From NCBI GenBank assembly GCA_963848955.1, contig CAWKFQ010000021.1:53196-117195 (forward strand): DNA of 64,000 bases, in the 5' to 3' direction. Below, piece after piece: positions 35,319 to 44,520 of this stretch (positions are counted from its first letter, which is position 1; the number at the start of each line of letters is the position of its first letter). This DNA is from DASUPK01 sp963848955. Lineage in GTDB: Bacteria; Actinomycetota; Thermoleophilia; Solirubrobacterales; 70-9. A program made the position numbers and the translations under genes. The notes under the pieces were generated by a model that saw nothing but the letters and a program-made list of their open reading frames with translations, did no database searches and was not told the origin of the DNA.

Positions 35319-36106
35319 ATGGCACCCACGATCGGCGAGACCCTGCGGAAGGCCCGGACGGAGCGCGGCGTCGAGCTGAGCGAAGTCGAGCAGGCCACCA
35401 AGATCCGCGCCAAGTTCCTCGAGGCGATGGAGGAGGATCGCTGGGGCGCCCTGCCCGCCCCCGTCTACGCCCGCGGCTTCCTCGACATCTACGCGCGCTA
35501 TCTCGGCCTCGACCAGCAGGCGCTGCTCGACGAGTACCGGCAGACGGTGGAGGGCGAGCAGCAGGAGCCGATTCCGCAATCGGTCATCAAGGCGGGCACC
35601 CTCAGGCAGACTCGCCCGGTCGGACGCACCCGCTCGATCAACTGGGTGCCGGTCGCCAAGGTCCTGGCGGGGCTGATCGTCGTCGCCGTCGTCGGTCTCG
35701 TGATCGTCGGGTCGATCGGCGGGTCGGACGACAGCGACGGCAGCGACAAGGGCGGGAAGGCGAGAGACCAGGGGAGCAAGGCAGCGGCCCGTCCACTCCG
35801 ACCACGACGAGCACCGCGCCCGCCGGCGAGGTCTCGGTCGAGCTGCGCGCAACGGCCCCCGTCTGGGTCTGCCTGGTGGACGACGGCGGCACCCCTCTGG
35901 TCGACAGCGAGACGCTGAGCGCCGACGAGGCGCGCGGGCCGTTCAGCGCCGGCGGGTTCGACGTTACCCTCGGGAACGGCTCGGTCGAGATGACAGTGGA
36001 CGGCGAGCCGGCTCGGATTCCGCAGGCCGCGGAGCCGCTCGGCTACCGAATCACACCGACCGGGATGCGGAAGCTCGACCCCTCCTCACAGCCCACCTGC
36101 GTCTGA
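35319..36106 (+). CDS. RodZ-like HTH membrane protein, one frame break
   Basis: From ATG 35319: an HTH_25 domain (IGETLRKARTERGVELSEVE, YARGFLDIYARYLGLD), a linker, one membrane helix (VAKVLAGLIVVAVVGLVIVG), an acidic-Ser stretch, and after a slip near 35790 a DUF4115-type extracytoplasmic domain (EVSVELRATAPVWVCLVDDG; FDVTLGNGSVEMTVDGEPAR). RodZ proteins tie the cytoskeleton to cell-shape machinery; actinobacterial versions are poorly understood. It begins 15 nt after the aminotransferase hairpin. Confidence 0.82.
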
Positions 36107-36137
36107 GATCAGGGGTCGAGCTATCCGGTGCGCTTCG

Positions 36138-36307
36138 TCAGTACCAGCGACCGCGCGCGAAACCGCCAAACGCGATCAACCCGATCAGGATCACGATATG
36201 CCGATCCAGACCTTGGTCACGAACAGCAGGATGATCCCGATGATGACAATGATGCCTCCGAGCGAGATCCCCCCGATACCACTACGGCGCCGCTCTGGTG
36301 TGGCCAT
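36138..36307 (-). CDS. Small two-helix membrane protein, likely one frame break
   Basis: ATG 36307 follows AAGGAGGAGAG, a strong ribosome site. The frame reads ATPERRRSGIGGISLGG and a hydrophobic helix IIVIIGIILLFV, then stops at 36191. Shifting by one base near 36195 continues IVILIGLIAFGGFARGRWY to a stop at 36138, giving a second helix and a basic end. Two short hydrophobic helices with that C-terminus look like one small membrane protein of about 56 residues with an indel. Divergent from the LysR gene (30 bp between starts). Confidence 0.5.
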
Positions 36308-36337
36308 CTCTCCTCCTTGCGGTAGACGAAACGAGAG

Positions 36338-37300
36338 ATGAGTACCCGCCGCCGCCAGGAGGTAACCGCCCCCGGTCGCAAGTCGATTCGCGGGCCTGAG
36401 ATCACCGAGCTCCGTGCTTTCTGCTCCGCAGTCGACCTCGGGACGCTCGGGAAAGCCGCGGTCTCGCTCAAGATCAGCCAGCCGGCGCTATCGAAGCGGC
36501 TGCGCGCGCTCGAGGCCGCCGCGGGCACCAAGCTCCTCGAGCGCTCCAGCAGGGGCGTGGTGCCGACCACGGCGGGTCGGCGCCTCTATCCGGAAGCCCG
36601 CCGCCTGCTCCACCAGGCCGATGTCGTCGAGCGGCTGCTCGAGTCTGCGCCGCGTGAGCAGGCGCCGATCGAGCTGGCGGTGAGCCACACGATCGCGGAG
36701 TTCTTCCTACCGCCCGAGCTCGTCGCCTACCAGGCCGATGGCCGGCGTCCCGCCGTCCAGCTCACGATCGCCAACTCGAGCAGCGTGCGCCGGATGGTGG
36801 CGGAGGGCCGGGCATCGATCGGGGTCGCCGCCACCGGGCCCAGGGACGGGCAGGATGGCGCCGAGGAGCTCGAGGAGCTCGAGCTGCTGGACGACGAGGT
36901 GGTCGTGGCGGTGCCTCAGGACCACGCCTGGTACCGGCGGAAGGAGATCCCGCAGGAGCTCTTCCTGGCCACACCGATGGTCATGCGTGACAACGACGCC
37001 CATGTGCGCCGGGCCGTCGAGGCCGAGCTTGCGGACCGCGGACTCACCCTGGCCGATCCGCTGATCGAGGCGGCGAGCACGGCGGTGGCGAAGCGGGAGG
37101 CGCTGGAGCGGTCCGCACCGGTGCTGCTCTCGGCGCTCTCCCTGGACGAGGCGCGCGACCGCCTCTACCGGCGCCCGGTCGCCGGCCTCAGCTTTCCGCG
37201 CCGTTTCGTGGTGGTCTGCCGCTCGCTCGCCTCGCTCCCGCGCCAGGACCGCGACTTCCTGGACTTCATCCGCCGGCGCCGGACTCAGGACGGCCGCTGA
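36338..37300 (+). CDS. LysR family transcriptional regulator
   Basis: 320 aa. A winged HTH at residues 24-80 (ELRAFCSAVDLGTLGKAAVS, ISQPALSKRLRALEAAAGTK, LLERSSRGVVPT) is followed by a periplasmic-binding-like effector domain (IELAVSHTIAEFFLPPELVA; EGRASIGVAATGPRDGQD; DDEVVVAVPQDHAW). The ligand is unknown. No adjacent catabolic operon stands divergently; the only divergent gene is the tiny membrane protein at 36138-36307. Confidence 0.92.
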   Translation: MSTRRRQEVTAPGRKSIRGPEITELRAFCSAVDLGTLGKAAVSLKISQPALSKRLRALEAAAGTKLLERSSRGVVPTTAGRRLYPEARRLLHQADVVERLLESAPREQAPIELAVSHTIAEFFLPPELVAYQADGRRPAVQLTIANSSSVRRMVAEGRASIGVAATGPRDGQDGAEELEELELLDDEVVVAVPQDHAWYRRKEIPQELFLATPMVMRDNDAHVRRAVEAELADRGLTLADPLIEAASTAVAKREALERSAPVLLSALSLDEARDRLYRRPVAGLSFPRRFVVVCRSLASLPRQDRDFLDFIRRRRTQDGR

Positions 37301-37311
37301 CCCGCGCTCAG

Positions 37312-37330
37312 TCATAACCGGCGGTTATGA
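37312..37330. repeat. Perfect inverted repeat after LysR gene
   Basis: TCATAACC-GGC-GGTTATGA, 8-bp arms, with a third half-site CATAACCG at 37335-37342. It sits between convergent genes and could be a transcription-stop structure, or an operator-like site placed unusually. Confidence 0.5.
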
Positions 37331-37359
37331 GTGCCATAACCGATCAGCCCCACCAATCG

Positions 37360-37393
37360 GGCCGATCTCCTTGGCCGTTGGAGGCCATCGGCC
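37360..37393. terminator. Stem-loop between LysR and exonuclease genes
   Basis: GGCCGAT ... ATCGGCC form a 7-bp outer stem, with CTCC/GGAG extending it internally. Together with 37312-37330 it probably isolates the convergent LysR and exonuclease transcripts. Confidence 0.45.
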
Positions 37394-37430
37394 TAAGGTG
37401 ATCTCAGGTCGGTGCAGTATCGGCCGCGAT

Positions 37431-38405
37431 CTAGGTGAGTTCCAGCGGCCCCTTTAGATCCGACCTACACATATAAGTACCTCTCCTCCCAGTAGCACCG
37501 TTAGCGCCCCGCCCCGGCGGGGCGCTTCGAGTTTCTAGGCCTATCCGCGCCTTCTCGAGGAGCCGCTCCGCGAGCCGGTTCATGCCGCGCTCGCGGGCGG
37601 CCTTCGCGGCGCCGCGGTAGTCGGTTCGCTTGTCGCGGGGACGGCTCACCTTCGCCGTCCGCAGGGTCGCCACGTCCTTGAACGCGAGCAGCTGATCGCG
37701 GTCGCCGGTCAGCGCGGTGCGAAGCGCTGGCCGCGGCTCGCGGATCGCCGCAGCGAGCACCTTCTCGAGGGAGCCGTGCTTGCGGAGCAGCTCGACGGCG
37801 GTCTTCTCGCCGACGCCCTTGGCTCCGGGGATGCCGTCGGAGGGGTCGCCCCGCAGGGCGATCAGGTCCGGGACCAGCTTGGGCGGAATGCCGTAGCGCT
37901 CCTTCACCTCGGCGGGCCCCATCGGCTGCCCGCCCTGTTTCCCAGTGCTGACATAGAGAACCTTCGTCTTCGCGTCGGCGCACTGGAACATGTCGCGGTC
38001 CCCGGTCATGAGCAGGCTGCGGCCGCCTGCCTTGCTCTCCTTCTGGGCCAGGGTGCCCAGCAGATCGTCGGCCTCGAAGGAGTCGCTGCCGGCGATCTTC
38101 CAGCCGAACGCCCCGAAGAAGTCGGCGGAGTCATCCCACTGCGGCCGCAGTGCGTCAGGGAAAGCCGCCTCGCGATCGGCGTGGTAGGCAGGAAACAGCT
38201 CGAGGCGGTAGGTGGCGGCGTCGGGACCGAAGCAGAGCACCACGGCTCGCGGATCGTGGGTCTCCACCTCCCGGAGGATGAGATTTGCGGTGCCGAGAAG
38301 TGCGTTGACCGGATTGCCGTCCGGGCCCTTGATCGACTTGGGGAGCGCGTAGAACGCCCGGAAGAGCATCGAGGGGGCGTCGACGGCGAGCAGGGGGCGC
38401 GGCAC
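37431..38405 (-). CDS. 5'-3' exonuclease (polymerase I N-terminal domain type)
   Basis: 324 aa, stand-alone FEN/exonuclease domain like the N-terminus of DNA polymerase I. Metal-binding segments are LLAVDAPSMLFRAFYAL, SDSFEADDLLGTLA and LLMTGDRDMFQCAD; the H3TH DNA clamp is LRGDPSDGIPGAKGVGEKTA. Such proteins remove flaps/RNA primers or act in repair. The C-terminal 35 residues are Arg/Gly-rich and not part of the fold. TAGCCT stands 7 nt before GTG 38405, confirming that start; the -10 overlaps the stop region of the upstream TetR gene. Confidence 0.92.
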   Translation of the reverse strand: MPRPLLAVDAPSMLFRAFYALPKSIKGPDGNPVNALLGTANLILREVETHDPRAVVLCFGPDAATYRLELFPAYHADREAAFPDALRPQWDDSADFFGAFGWKIAGSDSFEADDLLGTLAQKESKAGGRSLLMTGDRDMFQCADAKTKVLYVSTGKQGGQPMGPAEVKERYGIPPKLVPDLIALRGDPSDGIPGAKGVGEKTAVELLRKHGSLEKVLAAAIREPRPALRTALTGDRDQLLAFKDVATLRTAKVSRPRDKRTDYRGAAKAARERGMNRLAERLLEKARIGLETRSAPPGRGANGATGRRGTYMCRSDLKGPLELT

Positions 38406-38412
38406 GCCCCGC

Positions 38413-38418
38413 AGGCTA
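38413..38418 (-). promoter_or_regulatory. -10 element TAGCCT of the exonuclease gene
   Basis: Minus-strand TAGCCT, 7 nt, then GTG 38405. Its TAG coincides with the probable stop codon of the preceding TetR gene. Confidence 0.55.
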
Positions 38419-39022
38419 GTGCGAGACGGCGGCGCGGAACGCCGAGCAGAGCGGCCTCGACCTCGCGGAGGCGGTCGACATCGCCGCGGATGCCGGCGAC
38501 GGTGTCGTTGAAGAGGAACGCCTGGGCGAGCTTGACGATCGCGTAGCCGAGGATCGCCGGCTCGACCGGCGGCTCGTACGTGCCGGCCTCGACCTCCTCG
38601 GTGATCTGCGCCGTGATCAGCTCCACGATCCGGGGCTGAACGATCCCGGCGCCCGAGGCGACCAGCCGCAGGGCGGCGTCCCGCTCCTGCTCGACGAAGG
38701 CGCGGAGCGCGGGCGCGTCCGCGAGCGCGCGGTTGAAGCGGTCGAAGGTGTCCAGCAGGCCGGGGCCGCCCTTTCCCTCGAGCCCGGCTCGGGCCTCGAC
38801 CAGCACGGGCTCGGTCGCCCGAGTGACCACCTCGCCGATCAGGTTGTCGCGCGACCCGAACCAGCGATAGACCGTGGCCCTGCCGATCCCGATGTCCGCC
38901 GCGATCGCCTGGACGTCGATCCGCTGCCCGCGCAGGTAGCGGTAGAGGCCCGCCTCGATGACGTCCTCGCGGGTGGCGGCGGCAGGACGGCCGCGCTGTC
39001 TCGTCGCTCCCATTTGAGACAT
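38416..39022 (-). CDS. TetR family regulator (frame break near C-terminus)
   Basis: About 201 aa. TREDVIEAGLYRYLRGQRID and VQAIAADIGIGRATVYRWFG give a TetR helix-turn-helix of the QsdR-like group. The ligand domain (LLDTFDRFNRALADAPALRA; IVELITAQITEEVEAGTYEP) continues to REVEAALLG; there the open frame runs on into the exonuclease gene, but one base slip near 38440 gives AFRAAVSH and a TAG at 38416, a natural end. It is followed on the same strand by the exonuclease and preceded by P450; the palindrome at 40389 is a candidate target. Confidence 0.85.
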
Positions 39023-39087
39023 ACCTAACGCTATCCGGCCTGAGGGTCCCGGAGTGCGCTTTCCAGGGGGTACAGCGGGACGTTCGG

Positions 39088-40378
39088 CTAGTCGGTCGCC
39101 CAGCGGACGGGCAGCGTCTTCAACTGGTTGAGGAAGGCCGAGACGGCCGGCTGCGGCTCTCCGGCCAGCTCCATGTCCGGGAAGCGGCGCACGGTCTCCT
39201 CGAAGAGGATCCGGAGCTCCAGCCGCGCCAGCGCAGCGCCCAAACAGAAGTGCCGGCCCCCGGCGCCGAAGGCCTGGTGCTCGGGATTGCGATGGACGTC
39301 GAAGTCGTCGGGATCGTCATAGACGTCTTCGTCTCGGTTCGTCGAGACGTACCACATGACCACCTTCTCGCCCTCCTTGACCGGCTGGCCGGCGATCTCG
39401 GTGTCCCGGGTCGCGGTGCGGCGGAAGTGGGCGAAGGCGGGGTACATCCGCAGGCACTCCTCGACAGCCGCCGGGGATCAGCGAGGGGTTCTCAGCCAGC
39501 ATCCTCATCTGCTCGGGGTGCTCGATCAAGGCGCGCATTCCGCTTGTGTAGGTCGCCTTGGTCGAGTCGTTGCCGGCGGCGACCAGCAGGAAGAAGCCCA
39601 TCACGATCTCATGCTCCTGGAGCGTCTCGCCGTCGACCTCCGCGTGGACCAGAACGCTGGTCAGGTCGTCGGTCGGGTTCTCACGGCGCTCCTCGATCAT
39701 CTTGCGGCAGCGCTCGAAGATCTCGGGGATGTCCTCCTGCAGGATCTGGTCGAGCCCGCCTGGGTTGAGGTCGTCGTCGCCCAGGCCGAGCGCCGAGTTC
39801 ATGAGGCGAGCCCAGACGATGTCGTCCTCCTCCGGGATGCCCATGAAGCTGCCGATCACGCGCCCGACCACGGGCTGGGCGACGTCCGTGACCAGGTCGC
39901 ACTCGCCGCGCGGCGCGACGCCGTCGAGCACCTTCTCGACGATCGTCCGGATCCGGTCCTCGTGCTCGGCGATCCGCTTCGGGGTGAAGCCGCGCTGGAA
40001 CAGCATCTTGAGGCGGTCGTGCTTCGGGGGATCCTGCGCGATGAACATGCTGCGGGTGAGCTCGAGCGGGATCGCGTGGGTGAGGCCGGTGACGCCGCCG
40101 ACCTCCGACGAGTAGGTCTCCCAGTCGAGGCTGACCTCGCGGACGTTCTCGGCCTTGCTCACCGACCAGAAGCCCTCCTCCTCTGGATACTCGGGGATCT
40201 CGGACCAGTGGACGGGACAGCGGCCGCGCAGCTCCTTGAAGAGGTCGTGGGGCGGGCCGTTCTCCCAATGCGGGCGATCGGGGACGTCGATCGCGTCCAG
40301 GTCGCTCAGATCGAGGCCGTTGGTGCCGTCGGCCGGGGCCGCGGAATCGGTGGTTTGTTCGTCAGGCGATTTCAGCAT
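39088..40378 (-). CDS. Cytochrome P450, one frame break
   Basis: About 430 aa, soluble bacterial P450. Landmarks: FIAQDPPKHDRLKMLFQRGF (C-helix), the I-helix oxygen-binding GFFLLVAAGNDSTK, EECLRMYPAF with the ExxR pair, FRRTATRDTEIAGQPV, and the haem loop FGAGGRHFCLGAALAR with the Cys ligand. Near 39470 a C-run (CCCC) breaks the frame between LIP and AVEECLRM. It resembles the CYP125/142-like steroid or hydrocarbon hydroxylases of actinobacteria, a tentative placement. No ferredoxin is adjacent. TAGTCT is 5 nt before the ATG and a perfect palindrome overlaps it. Confidence 0.9.
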
Positions 40379-40388
40379 TTAGGAGACT

Positions 40389-40408
40389 AACTGGCTGGTC
40401 AGCCAGTT
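40389..40408. promoter_or_regulatory. 20-nt palindromic operator at the P450 promoter
   Basis: AACTGGCTG-GT-CAGCCAGTT: perfect 9-bp arms, overlapping the P450 -10 region (minus-strand TAGTCT at 40384-40389). Size and symmetry are typical of TetR-family operators; the TetR encoded just downstream of the P450 is the obvious candidate. Confidence 0.7.
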
Positions 40409-40701
40409 TCCATTCATGGCCAAAGGGCAGGGGTACCCCACCCGTCCTGGATTCATTCATCGGCGGGTCGCCTACCGCTGTTTAGGGCTGGCCGGACCGG
40501 ATGGACGCCTGGTTCAAGGTCGCCAGGATGGATGGCAGCGTCTCGCGAAGGTCCCGCTGCAGGGCAGGAGCACCCGGACATGAGTCGGCTGCGGCAGCGC
40601 CGGGTGGATAGGGTCAGCTCCGTGAGGCGTGAGTCGAGCTGCTGTGAGGAGACCAACTGGTTACCGTCGTCCGCGGCGCGCGCCGAACGGAGGCAGTAGC
40701 C

Positions 40702-41538
40702 GTGGCTGAGCGCTCGGTCCAGCCGACCGTCGAGGAGGCACGTGGAGCGGCCCCCGGCCGCGGCCGGCTCGAAGGCAGGCGCATCCTCGTCGTCGGCGCG
40801 GGACAGGAGGACCACGGCCTCGACGACCCACCGATCGGCAACGGGCGCGCGATGGCGATCCTCTTCGCGCGGGAGGGTACCTCGGTGGCCCTGCTGGATC
40901 TCAACGAGCAGAGCGCGGAGGAAACGGCCGAGCTGGTGCGCGCCGAGGGCGCCGACGCGTTCGTGATCGGGGCTGACGCGAGCAGGGAGGAGGCGATGAC
41001 GGATGCCTTCGAAAGGACGGGCGCGCAGTTCGGCGGCATCGACGGCCTGGTGATGAACGCCGGGATCGGGGCGGGACTCGGCCTGGCGGGTACCAGCGTC
41101 GAGGACTGGGACCGGGTGATGGCGGTCAACGCCCGATCCCAGTTCCTGGGCTGCAAGCTCGCCATGGGGTCGATGGACGACGGCGGCGCCGTCGTGCTGG
41201 TCGGCTCGATCGCCTCGCGCGAGGTGATGCCCTTTCCGGTCTATGCCGCCTCGAAGGCGGCGCTCGAGGCGCTCTGTCGCCAGTCCGCGGTGGAAGGCGC
41301 ACCCCGCATCCGGACCAATCTGCTGATGCCGGGCCTGATCGACACCTCGCTCGGCCGGCTCGCCTCTCAGATCAGCCCCCTGCGCGACGAGGTCCCGATC
41401 CCCGCCGGACGTCAGGGGACGGCGTGGGAGGTCGCGTACGCCGCCGTCTTCCTGCTCTCGGGCGAGTCGAGCTACGTCACCGGCCAGAGCCTGATCGTGG
41501 ACGGCGGGCTGACCGTCGCCCCGAGGGCCACACGATGA
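40702..41538 (+). CDS. Short-chain dehydrogenase/reductase
   Basis: 278 aa. The cofactor loop is GAGQEDHGLDDPPIGNGRA, an extended variant of the TGxxxGIG motif known in a subgroup of SDRs; NAG at VMNAGIG, catalytic Ser in LVGSIAS and YxxxK in YAASK follow. The C-terminus SSYVTGQSLIVDGG is standard. GTG 40702 has GGAGG 8 nt upstream. It begins a three-gene operon with a carboxymuconolactone-decarboxylase-like and an SRPBCC protein, suggesting catabolism or modification of a small hydrophobic ring compound, possibly with the P450; the substrate is unknown. Confidence 0.85.
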   Translation: MAERSVQPTVEEARGAAPGRGRLEGRRILVVGAGQEDHGLDDPPIGNGRAMAILFAREGTSVALLDLNEQSAEETAELVRAEGADAFVIGADASREEAMTDAFERTGAQFGGIDGLVMNAGIGAGLGLAGTSVEDWDRVMAVNARSQFLGCKLAMGSMDDGGAVVLVGSIASREVMPFPVYAASKAALEALCRQSAVEGAPRIRTNLLMPGLIDTSLGRLASQISPLRDEVPIPAGRQGTAWEVAYAAVFLLSGESSYVTGQSLIVDGGLTVAPRATR

Positions 41539-42095
41539 GCGACGAGCCGCGCATCCCACCGCTTCCCCCCGATGAGTGGGAGGGAGAAATCAAGCGGATT
41601 CTCGACACGGTCCCGGGCGGGATCGAGAGCCGCCTCGGCGAGAACAACATCTTCCCGACCTTCGCCCGCCATCCCGATCTCTTCCTGGCCTGGCTGCGGT
41701 TCGGCGGCTACCTGCTGACCTCGGGGAAGCTCTCGGGCCCCGATCGCGAGCTGCTCATCCTTCGCACCGCCGTCAACTGCCGCTCCGACTACGAGTGGGG
41801 TCAGCACGTGCGGATCTCGCTCGCCGGCGGGATCGACCGCGAGACGATCGACCGGGTCCTGGAGGGGCCGGATGCGGACGGATGGTCGGCCCACGAGTCG
41901 ACTCTCCTACGTGCCGCCGACGAGCTGCATGCGGAGTCGCGCATGTCGGAGGAGACCTGGGCGGCTCTCGCCGAGACCTACGACACCGAGCGGCTGATCG
42001 AGGCGACGATGGTCGTCGGCCACTACCACATGCTCGCCTTTGCACTGAACACCTTCGGGGTCGAGCTCGACGACGGCCTCGAGCCGCTCCCCTAG
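41535..42095 (+). CDS. Carboxymuconolactone decarboxylase family protein
   Basis: 186 aa; ATG overlaps the SDR stop (ATGA). The all-helical AhpD/CMD fold shows PTFARHPDLFLAWLRFGGYL, SGPDRELLILRTAVNCRSDY and EWGQHVRISLAGGIDRETID. The CxxC of AhpD peroxidases is absent (EWGQH instead), so it is probably a lyase/isomerase or cofactor-free enzyme of the family rather than a peroxidase. Operon position points to the same pathway as the SDR. Confidence 0.82.
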   Translation: MSDEPRIPPLPPDEWEGEIKRILDTVPGGIESRLGENNIFPTFARHPDLFLAWLRFGGYLLTSGKLSGPDRELLILRTAVNCRSDYEWGQHVRISLAGGIDRETIDRVLEGPDADGWSAHESTLLRAADELHAESRMSEETWAALAETYDTERLIEATMVVGHYHMLAFALNTFGVELDDGLEPLP

Positions 42096-42097
42096 CG

Positions 42098-42556
42098 ATG
42101 AAGCCGGTCGCCGTCTCGGTCGACGTGCCCAACCCGCGCCCCGAGGTCTACGAGTTCCTCGACGTGCTCGGCAACCACGAGCAGTTCACAGACCACTTCA
42201 TGGTCGACTGGAAGCTCTCGGGCCCGAAGCGCGGCGTCGGGGCGAAGGCGAACGTCAGAGTGAAGGCCGCGGGGGAGAAGGACCGGACGGAGATGGAGGT
42301 GGTCGAGGCGGACGCCGGCCGTCGCATCGTCGAGGAGGGAATGGGCGGGTCAGGTGGCAGGCGCCGGACACGCGGCAGCTACACGCTCGAGGATCTGCCA
42401 GGTGGCGGCACCCGCATCGACTTCACCCTCGAGTTCCTCTCGCTCCCGACCGGCGAGAGGCTGATGGGCCCGCTGCAGCGCGCCTACCTGAAGCGGGTCA
42501 ACGGCAAGGCGCTGAGGCGCCTTGGCGAGCGCCTCAGCACCTCCGACACTGACTGA
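42098..42556 (+). CDS. SRPBCC family protein
   Basis: 152 aa, ATG 2 nt after the preceding stop. VSVDVPNPRPEVYEFLDVLG, FTDHFMVDWKLSGPKRGVGA and YTLEDLPGGGTRIDFTLEFL are the helix-grip pattern of the START/polyketide-cyclase superfamily, which binds hydrophobic ligands. It is third in the SDR operon and may hold the pathway intermediate. Confidence 0.82.
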   Translation: MKPVAVSVDVPNPRPEVYEFLDVLGNHEQFTDHFMVDWKLSGPKRGVGAKANVRVKAAGEKDRTEMEVVEADAGRRIVEEGMGGSGGRRRTRGSYTLEDLPGGGTRIDFTLEFLSLPTGERLMGPLQRAYLKRVNGKALRRLGERLSTSDTD

Positions 42557-42587
42557 TCAGCTCCGACTCGCTACAACTCCCGCCGAC

Positions 42588-43099
42588 ATGAACGGGACTC
42601 GGGCAACAGGACTCCTCGACGGCTCTGGCCGCGGCCGCGCTGCTCGCAGTGCTCGCCGGCTGCGGCTCGGACTCGAGCGGGCAGGACAGCACCACCACCC
42701 CCACGGTGGTCTCGATTCCGTCGCCCACCTCGCCGCTCCCGACCACAACCACGACGACCAGCACGGCCAACGGCGGCGGGGGCGGCAACAAGAAGCCCGC
42801 GCAGACGACGAACACCACGGGCGGCTCGGCGCCGCCGTGCTCGGTCCCCGTGGCCTACCAGGACTTCAAGTACACCGGCATCGACTGCACGGCTGCCCTC
42901 GCCGTGGCGACCGCCTGGGACCGGAGCGGCAACGACCTGCAACACCGTCGACAACCCCGAGTCACCGATCGGGCCACAGCGCACCTGCTCGGTCGAGGGC
43001 TTCACCTGCACGGCCAAGCGCGACATCAAGTCGGATGCCCGCTTCGTCACCTGCACGCAGGGCGGGCAGAGCATCCGCTTCACCTGGCTGCCGGCGTAG
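42588..43099 (+). pseudogene. Small lipoprotein, two frame breaks
   Basis: ATG 42588 starts in one frame, but a lipoprotein signal with lipobox (TALAAAALLAVLAGCGSDSS) appears in the next frame, so a base is lost just after the start. A Thr/Ser/Gly-rich linker (TTTTTTSTANGGGGG) leads to CSVPVAYQDFKYTGIDCTAA, and after a slip near 42938 to TCSVEGFTCTAKRDIKSDAR, FVTCTQGGQSIRFTWLPA and the stop at 43099. Six or more cysteines in the mature domain suggest disulphides. No known family. Both slips are one base. Confidence 0.62.
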
Positions 43100-43106
43100 G
43101 TTCGGC

Positions 43107-44497
43107 TCAGAAGCCGGTCACGTGTGGACGCGCTTGCGCGCGTGCTCGGCGAGGCCGCCCTTCTTCTGCGAGCGCGTCGCACGCGGTCTTGATGTCCTCG
43201 ACGAGCTTCTCGGCCAGCGAGTAGCCGAGCGTCAGCTTGACCAGCGCCCGCATCAGCTTCACCTCCTGCGCATTCGGCGGCAGGTGGTAGGCGGGGACCA
43301 TCCAGCCGCGCTCGGCGGCCAGCTGTGAAGCGACGTCGAACTCGTCGTAGGGCTGGTCTCCGGTGAGTCGCCAGGCGACGAGCGGCAGCTGCTCGCCCTC
43401 GCCGACCAGCTCGAAGGGGCCGACGTCGGCGATTCCCTTGGCCAGCTCCTCGGCGTTCTTCTGCATCAGCTTCATCAGGTACTCGTAGCCCGAGCGGCCG
43501 AAGCGGATGAAGTTGTAGTACTGGGCGAGGACCATCGCCGATCCGGTCGAGAAGTTGAGCGTGAAGGTCGCGTCGCGCTTGCCCAGGTAGTCCTCGTAGA
43601 AGATCAGGTCCTCGGGGAGGGAGTCCGGGCTGCGGAAGATCAGCCAGCCGATGCCGGGGTAGACGAGGCCGAACTTGTGCCCCGAGGCGTTGATCGAGGC
43701 GACCTGCTCGAGGCGGAAGTCCCACTCGGAGTGCGGGTAGAGGAAGGGCCAGACGAAGGCGCCGCTGGCACCGTCCACGTGCAGCGGGATGTCCATGCCC
43801 TTCTCGTTCTTGACCTTCACCAGCAGGTCATTGATGCCGACGATGTCATCCGCGTGGCCGGTGAAGGTCGTGCCCAGGACGGCCGCGACGCCGATCGTGT
43901 TCTCGTCGATGTGCGGCTCGACGTCCTCCGGGCCGATCACGAGCTTGTCCTCCTGCAGCGGGACGATCCGCGGCTCGACGTCGAAGTAGCGGCAGAACTT
44001 CTCCCAGACGACGTGGACGTCGCCGCCGAAGATCAGGTTGGGCTTGCTCGTGTCCTCCTTCGCCGCTTCCTCGGCGACGCCCGCCACTTCCACTTCATCG
44101 CCAGAGCGCCGAGCATGATCGCCTCGGAGGAGCCCTGGGTCCGGGCGCCCATCGTCTCGCCGGGGGCGTGGAAGAGGTCGGCGAGCATCCGGATGCAGCG
44201 CTGCTCGATCTCCGCGGTCTGCGGGTACTCGGCGTGGTCGATGAAGTTCCGGTGGAGGTTCTGGCCGATCAGCTCCGTGACGTCCGGGCCCATCCAGGTG
44301 GTGACGAAGGTGGCGAGGTTCCGCTCGGGGTCGCCGTCGAGGAAGAGCTCCTCCTCGATCAGGTACTTCGCGTCGATCGGATCCATCGGGTCCTCGGGGA
44401 TCTTGTGATCAGGAGCCGGCTGGCCGATGAAGCGACCACGCCGGAGCATCAAGCGCTCGCTGAGATCCTTCTCCCTCGGATGCCACGGAGCGGACAC
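43107..44497 (-). CDS. gadB: Glutamate decarboxylase, one frame break
   Basis: About 460 aa. The N-terminal part (LIEEELFLDGDPERNLATFV, TRTQGSSEAIMLGALAMKWK-like segment) joins after a slip near 44090 to NLIFGGDVHVVWEKFCRYFD, LGTTFTGHADDI, HVDGASGAFVWPFLYP and the PLP lysine in SINASGHKFGLVYPG. GAD converts glutamate to GABA with proton consumption, giving acid resistance or GABA-shunt input. No antiporter gene is next to it. The start (GTG 44497) is uncertain, since the first residues may also be frame-shifted. Confidence 0.9.
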
Positions 44498-44520
44498 TAC
44501 TCTGAGGTTTGTTCACAGGC

